Positions 18,053 to 25,700 are shown, numbered from the stretch's first letter. The stretch: 28,868 bases of DNA from Bacteroidota bacterium (GCA_023251855.1 JAHEYA010000002.1:1223-30090); one strand, 5' to 3'. Numbers and translations: made by a program. The notes: generated from the sequence alone by a model not told the origin.

Positions 18053-18089
18053 AAAAAGGGCCTCACGCAAAATGTGAAGCCCTTTTTTT
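18053..18089. terminator. Bidirectional terminator between siaC-like gene and prfA
   Basis: AAAAAGGGCCTCAC (18053-18066) pairs with GTGAAGCCCTTTTTTT (18074-18089) across a 7-nt loop, with one internal mismatch. A-tract and T-tract flank both sides, so it can serve the two convergent units. Confidence 0.9.
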
Positions 18090-18105
18090 ATGCCTTTTTG
18101 TGCGG

Positions 18106-19182
18106 TTAGGATGCAAGTCCACCTTCTTTTAATCGTTCTGTATTTTCAGCAAGTTGAAGCGCATCAATCATTTCCTGTATATCACCACCCATAAACAAAG
18201 TTAAGTTATAGAGTGTCATATTAATACGGTGGTCAGTAATTCGGTTTTGCGGATAATTATAGGTACGTATTTTTTCAGACCGGTCACCGGTTGATACCAT
18301 TGTTTTCCTTTTCTTAGAAATATTATCCAAATGTTTTTGTAATTCTATTTCATACAGTTTAGCACGTAACATTTTCATCGCGATCTCCCGGTTGCCAAGC
18401 TGTGAACGATCCTGCTGACAGGTAATAACAATCCCTGTAGGTTTATGTGTTAGCATTACTTTGGTTTCCACTTTGTTTACATTCTGCCCGCCTGCTCCAC
18501 CCGAACGGGCAAATTGAATTTCCAAATCCGCCGGATTAATTACTACATCCACTTCATCTGCTTCCGGCATTACCATTACTGTTGCTGCAGATGTGTGCAC
18601 ACGACCCTGGGTTTCAGTATTAGGTACACGTTGCACTCTATGCACCCCACCTTCAAATTTTAAAATACCGTAAGCGTTTTCTCCAGTAACATTAAAAATA
18701 ATTTCTTTATATCCACCCATTGTTCCCTCGTTAAAATCAACCACTTCCAGCTTCAATCCTTTACCTTCACAAAAACGCGTGTACATCCGGTATAAATCAC
18801 CGGCAAAAATACTTGCTTCATCACCACCGGTTCCTGCACGGATTTCCATCACTACATTTTTTGCATCTTCAGGATCTTTAGGCACAAGCATTTGACGAAT
18901 TTGGTTTTCTATCAATTCCTTTTTAGGAACCAGCTCATCCAAATCTATCTTAGCCATCTCCCGCATTTCTTCATCCTTCTCATTTGTTAAGATTCCTTTA
19001 TTAAAATTGATATTTTCAACCACGTTTTTATATTCGTGGTATGCATGTACAACTTCAGTTAAGTCTTTATACTCTTTGTTGAATTTTTTAAATTCTTTCA
19101 TATTGCCAATTACCTTGGGGTCCGACAATTTTTGTTCAACCTCTTCCCAACGTCTTTTTATGGCAGCTAATTTTTCTAACAC
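18106..19182 (-). CDS. prfA: Peptide chain release factor 1
   Basis: RF1 reads UAA and UAG stop codons and triggers peptide release on the ribosome. The 358-residue length is normal. The catalytic GGQ is at 231-233 (SGGAGGQNVNKVET). The tripeptide at 187-189 is PNT (VQRVPNTETQGR), the PxT codon-recognition signature of RF1 rather than the SPF of RF2. The GTGGDEAS segment (117-124) is the usual domain boundary. It converges on the siaC-like gene and shares its terminator. A TACTTTCG element 42-49 nt upstream may be its promoter. Confidence 0.97.
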   Translation of the reverse strand: MLEKLAAIKRRWEEVEQKLSDPKVIGNMKEFKKFNKEYKDLTEVVHAYHEYKNVVENINFNKGILTNEKDEEMREMAKIDLDELVPKKELIENQIRQMLVPKDPEDAKNVVMEIRAGTGGDEASIFAGDLYRMYTRFCEGKGLKLEVVDFNEGTMGGYKEIIFNVTGENAYGILKFEGGVHRVQRVPNTETQGRVHTSAATVMVMPEADEVDVVINPADLEIQFARSGGAGGQNVNKVETKVMLTHKPTGIVITCQQDRSQLGNREIAMKMLRAKLYEIELQKHLDNISKKRKTMVSTGDRSEKIRTYNYPQNRITDHRINMTLYNLTLFMGGDIQEMIDALQLAENTERLKEGGLAS

Positions 19183-19215
19183 GCTTTTGCGGAAATTTTA
19201 ATTATAAATAAAAAA

Positions 19216-19223
19216 TAGTTTTG
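19216..19223 (+). promoter_or_regulatory. Possible -7 element for the K/E-rich protein gene
   Basis: TAGTTTTG matches TAnnTTTG. The nearest TTTG (19186-19189) is 26 nt upstream, slightly far. If used, it gives a leader of about 190 nt. Confidence 0.35.
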
Positions 19224-19231
19224 CGAAAGTA
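19224..19231 (-). promoter_or_regulatory. Possible -7 element for prfA
   Basis: The minus strand reads TACTTTCG, one step from TAnnTTTG and like the TATCTTTCG before gatB. It directly abuts a plus-strand TAGTTTTG, so the two would compete if both are real. Confidence 0.4.
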
Positions 19232-19318
19232 CGAAAAAGAAGCCCATCTAAAACGGTCATCACTATTCAGTTTGCGGGAATCAAATAAAATTGGATGTAT
19301 TTCCTGTTTTTTGTAAAT

Positions 19319-19370
19319 GCAAAAATTCACCCGGATCAGTCTACATATTAAAATTTGGTCGGGTTTTTGC
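19319..19370 (+). promoter_or_regulatory. Possible leader hairpin before the K/E-rich protein gene
   Basis: GCAAAA (19319-19324) and ACCCG (19329-19333) are mirrored by CGGGT (19360-19364) and TTTTGC (19365-19370), with a 4-nt bulge and a 26-nt loop. A short GC stem followed by T residues resembles an attenuator or weak terminator. No protein-coding gene lies before it on this strand, so it could also end a short untranslated RNA. The rest of the 237-nt gap shows nothing clear. Confidence 0.3.
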
Positions 19371-19419
19371 TATGCATGAAATACAATTAATTAATTCCCC
19401 AAATTTAAAAACTAAAAAC

Positions 19420-19641
19420 ATGAAAAAAGTAACAGTTTTCGCATCAGCTTTAGCTCTTGCATTCTTAGTATCGACTTCAGTAGCTACAGCTCAAGAAGCA
19501 CCTGCTAAAAAAGAAGTGAAAAAAGAGGTAAAAAAAGAAATGAAAGAAGAGAAAAAGGAAATGAAAGAGGAGAAAAAAGAACACAAAGAAAAAAAGGAGC
19601 ACAAAGAGAAAAAGGAAAAAAAAGAAGAGAAGAAAAAATAA
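19420..19641 (+). CDS. Small secreted lysine/glutamate-rich low-complexity protein
   Basis: The protein has 73 residues. I chose ATG 19420 over an in-frame ATG at 19291 because it opens a clear signal peptide (MKKVTVFASALALAFLVSTS, cleavage after VATA, before QEAP). The mature part, about 50 residues, is almost only K and E with a few M, H, V and A, in repeating KEEKKEM / KEEKKEH / KEKKEH blocks. Alternating charge at i to i+4 spacing predicts a single stable alpha-helix rather than a globular fold. No known domain is visible. Short secreted proteins of this kind are common in Bacteroidota, with unknown roles; envelope spacer or polyanion binding is speculation. A strong terminator follows. 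The DNA is nearly all A and G, which invites slippage. Confidence 0.7.
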   Translation: MKKVTVFASALALAFLVSTSVATAQEAPAKKEVKKEVKKEMKEEKKEMKEEKKEHKEKKEHKEKKEKKEEKKK

Positions 19642-19652
19642 GCTCAGTTTCG

Positions 19653-19686
19653 AAAAAAGCGTCCCGAAAAGTGGGGCGCTTTTTTT
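19653..19686 (+). terminator. Rho-independent terminator after the K/E-rich protein gene
   Basis: AAAAAAGCGTCCC (19653-19665) pairs with GGGGCGCTTTTTTT (19673-19686), with a 7-nt loop and one G-T mismatch. It starts 12 nt after the stop codon. Confidence 0.88.
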
Positions 19687-19735
19687 ATACTTATAAATCA
19701 CTCTTCATGAATAGTATTATAACTGAAAATTAATT

Positions 19736-19743
19736 TATCTTTG
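19736..19743 (+). promoter_or_regulatory. Putative -7 element for gap-rnhA
   Basis: TATCTTTG matches TAnnTTTG. No TTG is seen at the -33 distance. The leader would be about 37 nt to ATG 19788. Confidence 0.55.
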
Positions 19744-19787
19744 TGATGTTGCGCTATAGCTAAATAACAAGCATTAAAATAACAAGA

Positions 19788-20783
19788 ATGAAAAAAATAA
19801 AAGTTGCCATTAACGGTTTTGGAAGAATAGGTCGTATTTCTTTTAGAGTAATGCTCGAGCGCGATAATATTGAAGTGGTTGCAATAAATGACCTTACTGA
19901 TAGTAAAACGCTTGCACACCTTTTGAAATACGATTCTGTACATGGAATTATTAAAGCAGATATAAAAACAGGAGAAAAAACAATTGTAGTAAATGGAAAA
20001 ACAATAACTGTTTTTTCTGAAAAAGATCCGGCTAATTTACCTTGGAAAGAGTTAGGCATTGACATTGTTATTGAGTCAACGGGTTGCTTTTTAGATAAGG
20101 AATCTTGCGGAAAACATATTACTGCAGGTGCTAAAAAGGTAATTATATCTGCACCTACAAATACAAATGATATTAAAACAGTGGTGCTTGGTGTAAATGA
20201 TGATAAATTAAATAACGATGATTTGATCATATCCAATGCGTCTTGCACCACTAATTGTGCGGCTCCAATGATTAAAGTGTTGGATGAAAATTTTGGAATG
20301 GCGGAAGGTTTCATTACTACGGTCCATGCCTATACAGGCGATCAACGTTTGCACGATTCTCCGCATAAAGATCTGCGAAGAGCACGAGCAGCAGCACTTT
20401 CAATTGTGCCAACATCTACCGGAGCAGCAAAAGCAATAACAAAAATATTTCCTAATTTAAAAGGAAAGCTTGGTGGATGCGGTATGCGTGTACCGGTACC
20501 TGATGGCTCCCTCACCGATATCACATGTTTGCTTACAAAATCGGTTACCGTTGCTGAAATTAACGCAGCATTTAAACTCGCAAGTCAAACCACATTGAAA
20601 GGCATTTTGGAATATACGGAAGAGCCGATTGTTTCTATTGATATTGTTGGCAATCCTCACTCTTGCATTTTAGATGCTGAATTTACTTCTGTAGTTGGTA
20701 ATCTGGTAAAAGTTATTGGATGGTATGATAATGAATATGGCTATTCATGCAGATTAGCAGACTTAGTTCAGAAAATTGGATGA
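19788..20783 (+). CDS. gapA: Glyceraldehyde-3-phosphate dehydrogenase (NAD-type)
   Basis: GAPDH converts glyceraldehyde 3-phosphate, phosphate and NAD+ to 1,3-bisphosphoglycerate in cytoplasmic glycolysis. The 331-residue length is standard. Residues 9-15 (NGFGRIG) form the Rossmann nucleotide loop. Asp35 in INDLTD favours NAD over NADP. The active site SNASCTTNCAAP gives the catalytic Cys153, with His180 in TTVHAYTGDQ. The C-terminal WYDNEYGYSCR signature is present. It has its own -7 element and runs into rnhA after 26 nt, so the two are probably co-transcribed. Whether it works in glycolysis or gluconeogenesis cannot be told from sequence. Confidence 0.97.
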   Translation: MKKIKVAINGFGRIGRISFRVMLERDNIEVVAINDLTDSKTLAHLLKYDSVHGIIKADIKTGEKTIVVNGKTITVFSEKDPANLPWKELGIDIVIESTGCFLDKESCGKHITAGAKKVIISAPTNTNDIKTVVLGVNDDKLNNDDLIISNASCTTNCAAPMIKVLDENFGMAEGFITTVHAYTGDQRLHDSPHKDLRRARAAALSIVPTSTGAAKAITKIFPNLKGKLGGCGMRVPVPDGSLTDITCLLTKSVTVAEINAAFKLASQTTLKGILEYTEEPIVSIDIVGNPHSCILDAEFTSVVGNLVKVIGWYDNEYGYSCRLADLVQKIG

Positions 20784-20809
20784 TCTTTTTCTGAACATTA
20801 AATTTCAAA

Positions 20810-21286
20810 ATGGTTTTAATATACACTGATGGCGCATCACGTGGCAACCCGGGACCAGGAGGTTTTGGTGCTGTATTGTTATTTGGATCTTTGCGTAAAG
20901 AACTTTCAGAAGGTTTTCGATTAACCACTAATAATCGAATGGAGCTAATGAGCGTGATTGTTGCTTTAGAGGCACTTAAAAAAGAAAACACACCTGCAAC
21001 TATTTATTCCGATTCCAAATATGTGGTTGATTCTGTTGAAAAAAAATGGGTATTTGGCTGGGAGAAAAAAAATTTTAAACAGAAAAAAAATGCTGACCTG
21101 TGGATTCGATTTTTAAAGGTGTATAGAAAGCATAACATAAAATTTGTTTGGGTAAAAGGGCATGCTTCAAATGTAGAAAATAACAGGTGTGATGAATTAG
21201 CTGTTGCTGCTGCACAAGATAGGGATTTGCAAATAGATGCTGGATACGAAAAAGAAATTTCAACAGGAACCCTTCTTGCCGATTAG
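20810..21286 (+). CDS. rnhA: Ribonuclease HI
   Basis: RNase HI cuts the RNA strand of RNA-DNA hybrids. The 158-residue protein has the full catalytic set: Asp7 (YTDGASRGNPGPGG), Glu45 (NNRMEL), Asp68 (YSDSKYV) and Asp128 (NRCDELA), with the mobile His118 (VKGHA). The basic protrusion region KKWVFGWEKKNFKQKKNADLW, a substrate-binding handle of E. coli-type enzymes, is present. It follows gap by 26 nt and converges on the SGNH-like gene with only 12 nt between stop codons and no terminator in between. Confidence 0.96.
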   Translation: MVLIYTDGASRGNPGPGGFGAVLLFGSLRKELSEGFRLTTNNRMELMSVIVALEALKKENTPATIYSDSKYVVDSVEKKWVFGWEKKNFKQKKNADLWIRFLKVYRKHNIKFVWVKGHASNVENNRCDELAVAAAQDRDLQIDAGYEKEISTGTLLAD

Positions 21287-21298
21287 TCCTTTAACTCT

Positions 21299-22660
21299 CT
21301 AAGGAAATAATACCCCATTACATTCTACACAATTTACCGGAGGAATTACCGCATTGTATTTAATACTAATTGCATTGATAAATTCATTTGCGATGAGTGC
21401 ATATCCCTTTTGGTTGGGCTGGTAACCATCTAAACTAAAAAAGCCACCACTAACAAAAGCGGCATTGTAATCTGCACCATCATATTTAATCCCTGTTTTT
21501 ACTGAGTTGAAGTAAGAATACATATCTGCTAAAGCTAAGTTGTATTGAGCAGCTTTTTGTGTAATCACGGCATTATATGAACTTATTGCAGCATCAATAA
21601 GTGCAACTTCAGCACTGGTTAGTGAATAACGGTCATTTATCGGAACAAATAGCAAACCATATTTATTACATTTCATTGAATCCAGAGGCACAGAAAGTGT
21701 CATGTATTCTCCGGAATGTAATTGTCTAACACCACCATTTGCTGTAGTATCAGGAATGACAAAACCGTTACGGCCAACAGTAAAATGTATATGGGTTAAT
21801 CCCCCGCCTGTATAAATATCATTCAGTGAATCAGCCTGAACCTGACGCAGGTCGGCATTATCCCATGCCACAAGTGTATAATAAGGGAATACCCTGAAAT
21901 CAGGGATGGTAGCAATTACTCCTTTCGCACCATTTGCTGTTAAACCAGCAAACAATGTATCTAAATAAGCACTAAAATTAGCTGATGAAGGAATTGTAGC
22001 ACCGGTTCCACCAGTACTTGCGTAATTATAAATATCCTCCATACCTACCCAGACTGTAAAAAATGTAGCACTCTGTGCTTTTGCATCCCCAAAAACGGTG
22101 GATGCCCCCGGGTTGCTTGCAAATCTGTTGAAATAAGGATTTTTATTTCCTGATAAAAAACTATTTCCAAAAGCAGGATTAAAATAATCGGCAATGTTTG
22201 CAAATGGCACAGCAAAATTTTGAAAACTATTGCCTGCAGTGCCTGTCAAATAGGGTGCTGCAGCACTTATAGAAATCGTGTTTTTTAATGGAGATAACCC
22301 TCTAACACCTTTACAGTCGGTTTTATAACCTAAATGACTTGGGGTAATGAATGCGCTTTCCCACATTTTACTGTTTAAACCTAAACCATTGTTATCGGGC
22401 ATTAAAGGTTGGTTAAAACCAGCACAGCCAACTGATTTTAATTGTTCGGCAAGTAATGATGGTATAGAAAGTTGCTGTCCTTTACGATATAAAGCACCAT
22501 CCTGATACCCTGCCATAAAGTTACCGCCAATAGCTATTACTTTTGAAAAATCGGCAGTACCTGCATTTGGTTTAGGGATATCTAACTTAGGGGTGCAAGC
22601 ATTAAACAAGGCAAAAGACGAAAGGATAAAAATAGAAATGAATAACTGTATCGCTTTCAT
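21299..22660 (-). CDS. SGNH-hydrolase-like lipoprotein lacking the catalytic residues
   Basis: The 453-residue protein has a lipoprotein-type signal with Cys22 (LFNAC, a loose lipobox). It follows the Bacteroidota SGNH/GDSL lipoprotein pattern along its length: IAIGGNFMAGYQDGALY (block I), FNQPLMPDNNGLG, VWVGMEDIYNYASTGG (block III) and SLDGYQPNQKGYALIANEF (block V). But the catalytic Ser of block I (usually GNS) is Asn47, the block III Asn (usually GNND) is Glu208, and the block V His (usually DGxHP) is Gln414. The frame is intact, so this looks like a retained non-enzymatic relative, perhaps a binding protein. The family comparison is from memory. It follows nfu by 3 nt on the same strand, so they form an operon. 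Confidence 0.78.
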   Translation of the reverse strand: MKAIQLFISIFILSSFALFNACTPKLDIPKPNAGTADFSKVIAIGGNFMAGYQDGALYRKGQQLSIPSLLAEQLKSVGCAGFNQPLMPDNNGLGLNSKMWESAFITPSHLGYKTDCKGVRGLSPLKNTISISAAAPYLTGTAGNSFQNFAVPFANIADYFNPAFGNSFLSGNKNPYFNRFASNPGASTVFGDAKAQSATFFTVWVGMEDIYNYASTGGTGATIPSSANFSAYLDTLFAGLTANGAKGVIATIPDFRVFPYYTLVAWDNADLRQVQADSLNDIYTGGGLTHIHFTVGRNGFVIPDTTANGGVRQLHSGEYMTLSVPLDSMKCNKYGLLFVPINDRYSLTSAEVALIDAAISSYNAVITQKAAQYNLALADMYSYFNSVKTGIKYDGADYNAAFVSGGFFSLDGYQPNQKGYALIANEFINAISIKYNAVIPPVNCVECNGVLFP

Positions 22661-22663
22661 GTG

Positions 22664-22915
22664 TTATGAAATTAGTAGACCACCATTAACAGCTTCAGTG
22701 CCTTTGATTTCAGGTGCCGCACGCTTAATAGATTCTTCAATCCCTGCTTTTAAGGTCATTGCACTCATTGAGCATGAACCGCAAGCGCCAAGTAATTCAA
22801 GTTTAACAATTTTATCAGAAGTGATTTCAATTAAAGATACATCCCCTCCATCTGCCTGTAAATACGGGCGAATCTGGTTCAATGCTTCTTCAACTCTTGC
22901 TTTTAAAGTACTCAT
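22664..22915 (-). CDS. NifU-like C-terminal domain Fe-S scaffold (Nfu)
   Basis: The 83-residue protein is a stand-alone Nfu domain: RVEEALNQIRPYLQADGGDV, then KLELLGACGSCSMSAMTLKAGIE with the CxxC cysteines 45 and 48 that hold a bridging Fe-S cluster between two subunits. Such proteins carry 4Fe-4S clusters to apo-enzymes. The length is normal for single-domain Bacteroidota versions. It is the first gene of a two-gene minus-strand unit with the SGNH-like lipoprotein (3-nt gap), a pairing with no obvious functional link. It is divergent from gatB. A poor -7 match, TACTTTTA, lies about 41 nt upstream. Confidence 0.93.
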   Translation of the reverse strand: MSTLKARVEEALNQIRPYLQADGGDVSLIEITSDKIVKLELLGACGSCSMSAMTLKAGIEESIKRAAPEIKGTEAVNGGLLIS

Positions 22916-22955
22916 TTAATCTGTATTAAACAATAAACCATTTTTCTGTGAGTTG

Positions 22956-22963
22956 TAAAAGTA
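22956..22963 (-). promoter_or_regulatory. Weak -7-like element for nfu
   Basis: The minus strand reads TACTTTTA, one base from TAnnTTTG, with no -33 match. Its spacing to the start codon (about 41 nt) is plausible. Confidence 0.25.
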
Positions 22964-23000
22964 AGAAAAAAATTGATACATAAGAATGAAGAGAAGTTCG

Positions 23001-23009
23001 TATCTTTCG
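23001..23009 (+). promoter_or_regulatory. Putative -7 element for gatB
   Basis: TATCTTTCG resembles TAnnTTTG with an inserted C. It is followed by CGC, as at the der promoter. The nearest TTG (22973-22975) is 25 nt upstream, a little far. It lies downstream of an in-frame ATG at 22986 and 25 nt before ATG 23034, which favours the later start. Confidence 0.5.
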
Positions 23010-23033
23010 CGCTTTAAAATTAGCATCTTTAAA

Positions 23034-24491
23034 ATGAGTAGTTACGATAAATATGAGACAGTTGTAGGTTTAGAGGTTCATGCACAGCTGTCGACCAAGA
23101 GTAAAGCCTATTCTGGTGATTCTACCGAATATGGCGTTCTTCCAAATACCAATGTAAGCCCAATATCATTGGGGCATCCGGGAACGTTACCTAAAACAAA
23201 TAAAAAAGTAATTGAATTTGCAGTGAGCTTAGGGTTAGCATGTAAATGCACTATTCGCGAGATGAATGAGTATGCCCGTAAAAATTATTTTTATGCCGAT
23301 TTGCCGAAAGGATATCAAATCACTCAGGATAAAACACCTATCTGTACAGGTGGTTACATTACTATTAAGCAGGAGGATGGTTCAGAAAAAAATATTAATC
23401 TCACCCGTATTCATATGGAGGAAGATGCCGGAAAAAGCATTCACGACATTGATGCATTTGATAGTTTGATTGATTTGAACCGTGCAGGTGTTGCCTTGGT
23501 TGAAATTGTAAGTGAACCGGAAATAAGAAGTGGCGAAGAAGCCTATAAATATTTAACAGAGGTTCGTAAACTTGTTCGGTATCTTGAAATTTGTGATGGC
23601 AATATGGAAGAAGGCAGTTTACGTTGTGATGCCAATGTTTCTGTGCGGTTAAAAGGTACTACTGCTTTCGGAAAACGTACCGAAGTGAAAAATATGAACT
23701 CCATACGTAATGTACAAAGAGCAATTGAGTTTGAAGCAAAACGTCAGATTGATGCAATAGAAAACGGAGAAGAAATTACACAGGATACCAGAAGTTTTAA
23801 TGCGGTTACAGGTTCTACATTTGTATTGCGTAGTAAAGAAATGGCAAATGATTATCGTTATTTCCCTGAACCGGATTTACAGCCTGTTGTGGTATCTAAA
23901 GAATATATTGCAAAAGTTAAAAGCACATTACCACCTTTGCCTAATGAGTTGTATAAAAAATATTTATCATTAGGCTTATCAGCTTACGACTCAGGTGTAT
24001 TAACCGATTCAAAAGAAATTGCATTGTATTTTGAACAGATAATTGCCAAAACAAAAAGCGTAAAATCAGCTGCTAACTGGTTAACTGTGCAGATAAAATC
24101 ATACCTGAATGATAATGGAGTACACATTTCAGATTTTAGTATTTCGCCTGAACGTATTGCTGAATTGGTTGATTTTATTGACAGCGGCAAGGTGAGTCAT
24201 ACTATTGCAATTCAAAAAATATTTCCGAAAATGATGGAAGAAAAAAACAAATCTCCATTGCAAATTGCGGAAGAGAATGGTTGGATACAAGAGAGTGACA
24301 GCGGTGCATTAACTGAATTTGTTAAACAAGCAATTTTAAAATATCCTGAAAAAGTTATTGAATATAAAAACGGAAAAACTTCTTTATTAGGTTTATTCAT
24401 GGGTGAAGTAATGAAACTTTCTAAAGGTAAAGCGGACCCGAAAGTAACGACAGAATTGGTTAAAGAAATGCTAAACGATGTGCAAATATAA
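23034..24491 (+). CDS. gatB: Aspartyl/glutamyl-tRNA(Asn/Gln) amidotransferase subunit B
   Basis: GatB is the tRNA-binding kinase subunit of GatCAB, which amidates misacylated Glu-tRNA(Gln) or Asp-tRNA(Asn). I take ATG 23034, giving 485 residues, the usual length, because the sequence before it (MKRSSYLSRFKISIFK) is not family-like and a -7 element lies between the two ATGs. The conserved start YETVVGLEVHAQLSTKSKAY, the core RIHMEEDAGKS, SLRCDANVSV and EVKNMNSIRNV, and YRYFPEPDLQP are all present. The C-terminal YqeY-like tail ends GKADPKVTTELVKEML. gatA and gatC are not in the window. The next gene starts 74 nt downstream, across a tandem repeat. Confidence 0.97.
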   Translation: MSSYDKYETVVGLEVHAQLSTKSKAYSGDSTEYGVLPNTNVSPISLGHPGTLPKTNKKVIEFAVSLGLACKCTIREMNEYARKNYFYADLPKGYQITQDKTPICTGGYITIKQEDGSEKNINLTRIHMEEDAGKSIHDIDAFDSLIDLNRAGVALVEIVSEPEIRSGEEAYKYLTEVRKLVRYLEICDGNMEEGSLRCDANVSVRLKGTTAFGKRTEVKNMNSIRNVQRAIEFEAKRQIDAIENGEEITQDTRSFNAVTGSTFVLRSKEMANDYRYFPEPDLQPVVVSKEYIAKVKSTLPPLPNELYKKYLSLGLSAYDSGVLTDSKEIALYFEQIIAKTKSVKSAANWLTVQIKSYLNDNGVHISDFSISPERIAELVDFIDSGKVSHTIAIQKIFPKMMEEKNKSPLQIAEENGWIQESDSGALTEFVKQAILKYPEKVIEYKNGKTSLLGLFMGEVMKLSKGKADPKVTTELVKEMLNDVQI

Positions 24492-24493
24492 TG

Positions 24494-24560
24494 ATGTGCT
24501 GATGTACCAATGTGCTGATGTGCTGATGACTAATGACTAATGACCAACAACCAACAACCA
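24494..24560 (+). repeat. Degenerate octamer/heptamer tandem array between gatB and the TlpA-like gene
   Basis: Four 8-nt units (24494-24525; ATGTGCTG three times, ATGTACCA once) change into five 7-nt units (24526-24560; ATGACTA twice, ATGACCA once, ACAACCA twice) with no gap. The array starts 2 nt after the gatB stop and ends 5 nt before the next ATG, so it is nearly the whole intergenic region. Confidence 0.85.
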
Positions 24561-24565
24561 AATCA

Positions 24566-25699
24566 ATGAAAATAAAAAAAATTGTATCTGCTCTTCCAAT
24601 CGTCCTGTTAGTGGCTTGTTCAAGCACTACTCAGTCGTCAACCGGATTTGAGTTAAAAGGAAAATTAAGTAATGCTCATGGTGAAACTGTTCGTTTAGAA
24701 CTGATGGCACCAAATGGCGTAACAGCTGTTGATTCAGTTGTTTTGAATGAAAAAGGAGAGTTTAAATTAACACCAGCTATCAAAGAAGTTGGATTTTATC
24801 GTTTAAAAATTTCTGATAGAAGTCTTGCTACACTGATTCTTGATGCGAATCAAAATGTTACTGTTACAGGTGATGCGGCTGATTTAGGAACAACGTATGC
24901 AGTTGAGGGGTCAGCCGATTCAAAATTGTTTTGTGAGATTAATGCCGCTTCAACAAAAAATTATCGGGAGAGAGACGCTTTGCAGGATAAATTTCAAAAT
25001 TTTTCAAGCACACCCAATATAAGCCCTGTTCGTATAGATTCTATGAATAAGTCGTTGGAAAAGCAATATGTTGCTTTAGTTGGTGAGCATAATAAATATT
25101 TAAAAAATCTTGTTGAAAAAAACACATCTTCATTTGCAGCGTTGGCAGCTATACAGCAATTGCCACCGGATGAATTTTTAGAAACCTATATTAAAATGGA
25201 TGATAACCTGTTTGCAAAATATCCGAATTCTCAATATGCTAAAATGTTTCATGCTGATGTGCAATCGAGAAAAAAATTAGCTCCGGGCACACCTGCGCCT
25301 GAAATAAAAATGAATACTCCTGATGGTAAATCATTAGCACTTTCATCTTTAAAAGGTAAAATAGTGTTGCTTGATTTTTGGGCATCCTGGTGTGCTCCGT
25401 GTAGGGCTGAAAATCCGAATGTGGTAAAAGCTTACGCAAAATATAAATCAAAAGGGTTTGAAGTATTCAGTGTATCACTCGATAAAGAGGTTGACAAATG
25501 GAAACAGGCAATTCAAAAAGATAATTTATCATGGACTAGTCACGTTTCCGATTTACAAGCATGGCAATCTCCGGTTATTTCTACTTATAATTTTAAGGGA
25601 ATTCCATACAATGTATTGATAAGTAAAGATGGAAAAATTCTGGCTAAAAATCTTCGTGGTGAAGAACTGGAAAAAAAACTTGCCGAAGTTTTTCAGTAA
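24566..25699 (+). CDS. TlpA-like thiol-disulfide reductase lipoprotein with DUF4369-type N-terminal domain
   Basis: The 377-residue protein has a lipoprotein signal (LVAC, Cys18). An in-frame ATG at 24533 lies inside the tandem array and would put 11 unrelated residues before the signal, so 24566 is the better start. Residues about 27-120 (FELKGKLSNAHGETVRLELM) match the beta-sandwich DUF4369-like domain, and 120-235 are helical. Residues about 240-377 form a thioredoxin fold with WCAPC (275-279), a reductant-type CxxC, and the cis-proline at GIP347. Such proteins reduce periplasmic disulfides or serve cytochrome c maturation; the partner is unknown. It probably shares a transcript with gatB and the M1 peptidase. 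Confidence 0.9.
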   Translation: MKIKKIVSALPIVLLVACSSTTQSSTGFELKGKLSNAHGETVRLELMAPNGVTAVDSVVLNEKGEFKLTPAIKEVGFYRLKISDRSLATLILDANQNVTVTGDAADLGTTYAVEGSADSKLFCEINAASTKNYRERDALQDKFQNFSSTPNISPVRIDSMNKSLEKQYVALVGEHNKYLKNLVEKNTSSFAALAAIQQLPPDEFLETYIKMDDNLFAKYPNSQYAKMFHADVQSRKKLAPGTPAPEIKMNTPDGKSLALSSLKGKIVLLDFWASWCAPCRAENPNVVKAYAKYKSKGFEVFSVSLDKEVDKWKQAIQKDNLSWTSHVSDLQAWQSPVISTYNFKGIPYNVLISKDGKILAKNLRGEELEKKLAEVFQ

Positions 25700-25700
25700 A

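Noticed and set aside
19291..19419. Longer version of the K/E-rich protein
   Set aside because: The 43 extra residues lack a secretion signal and are encoded by apparent leader DNA; ATG 19420 opens a clear signal peptide.
19477..19701. 74-codon antisense frame rich in Phe and Leu
   Set aside because: It is the complement of the Lys/Glu repeats (AAA/GAA read backwards as TTT/TTC) and not an independent gene.
21299..22660. Pseudogene status of the SGNH-like gene
   Set aside because: The frame is open over the full family length with a good signal and conserved non-catalytic motifs, so loss of the catalytic residues looks like change of function, not decay.
22986..23033. Earlier in-frame ATG for gatB
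   Set aside because: The extra 16 residues are not family-like and a -7 element lies at 23001-23009, downstream of that ATG.
24533..24565. Earlier in-frame ATG for the TlpA-like gene
   Set aside because: It lies inside the tandem array and adds residues unrelated to a signal peptide; ATG 24566 begins a proper lipoprotein signal.
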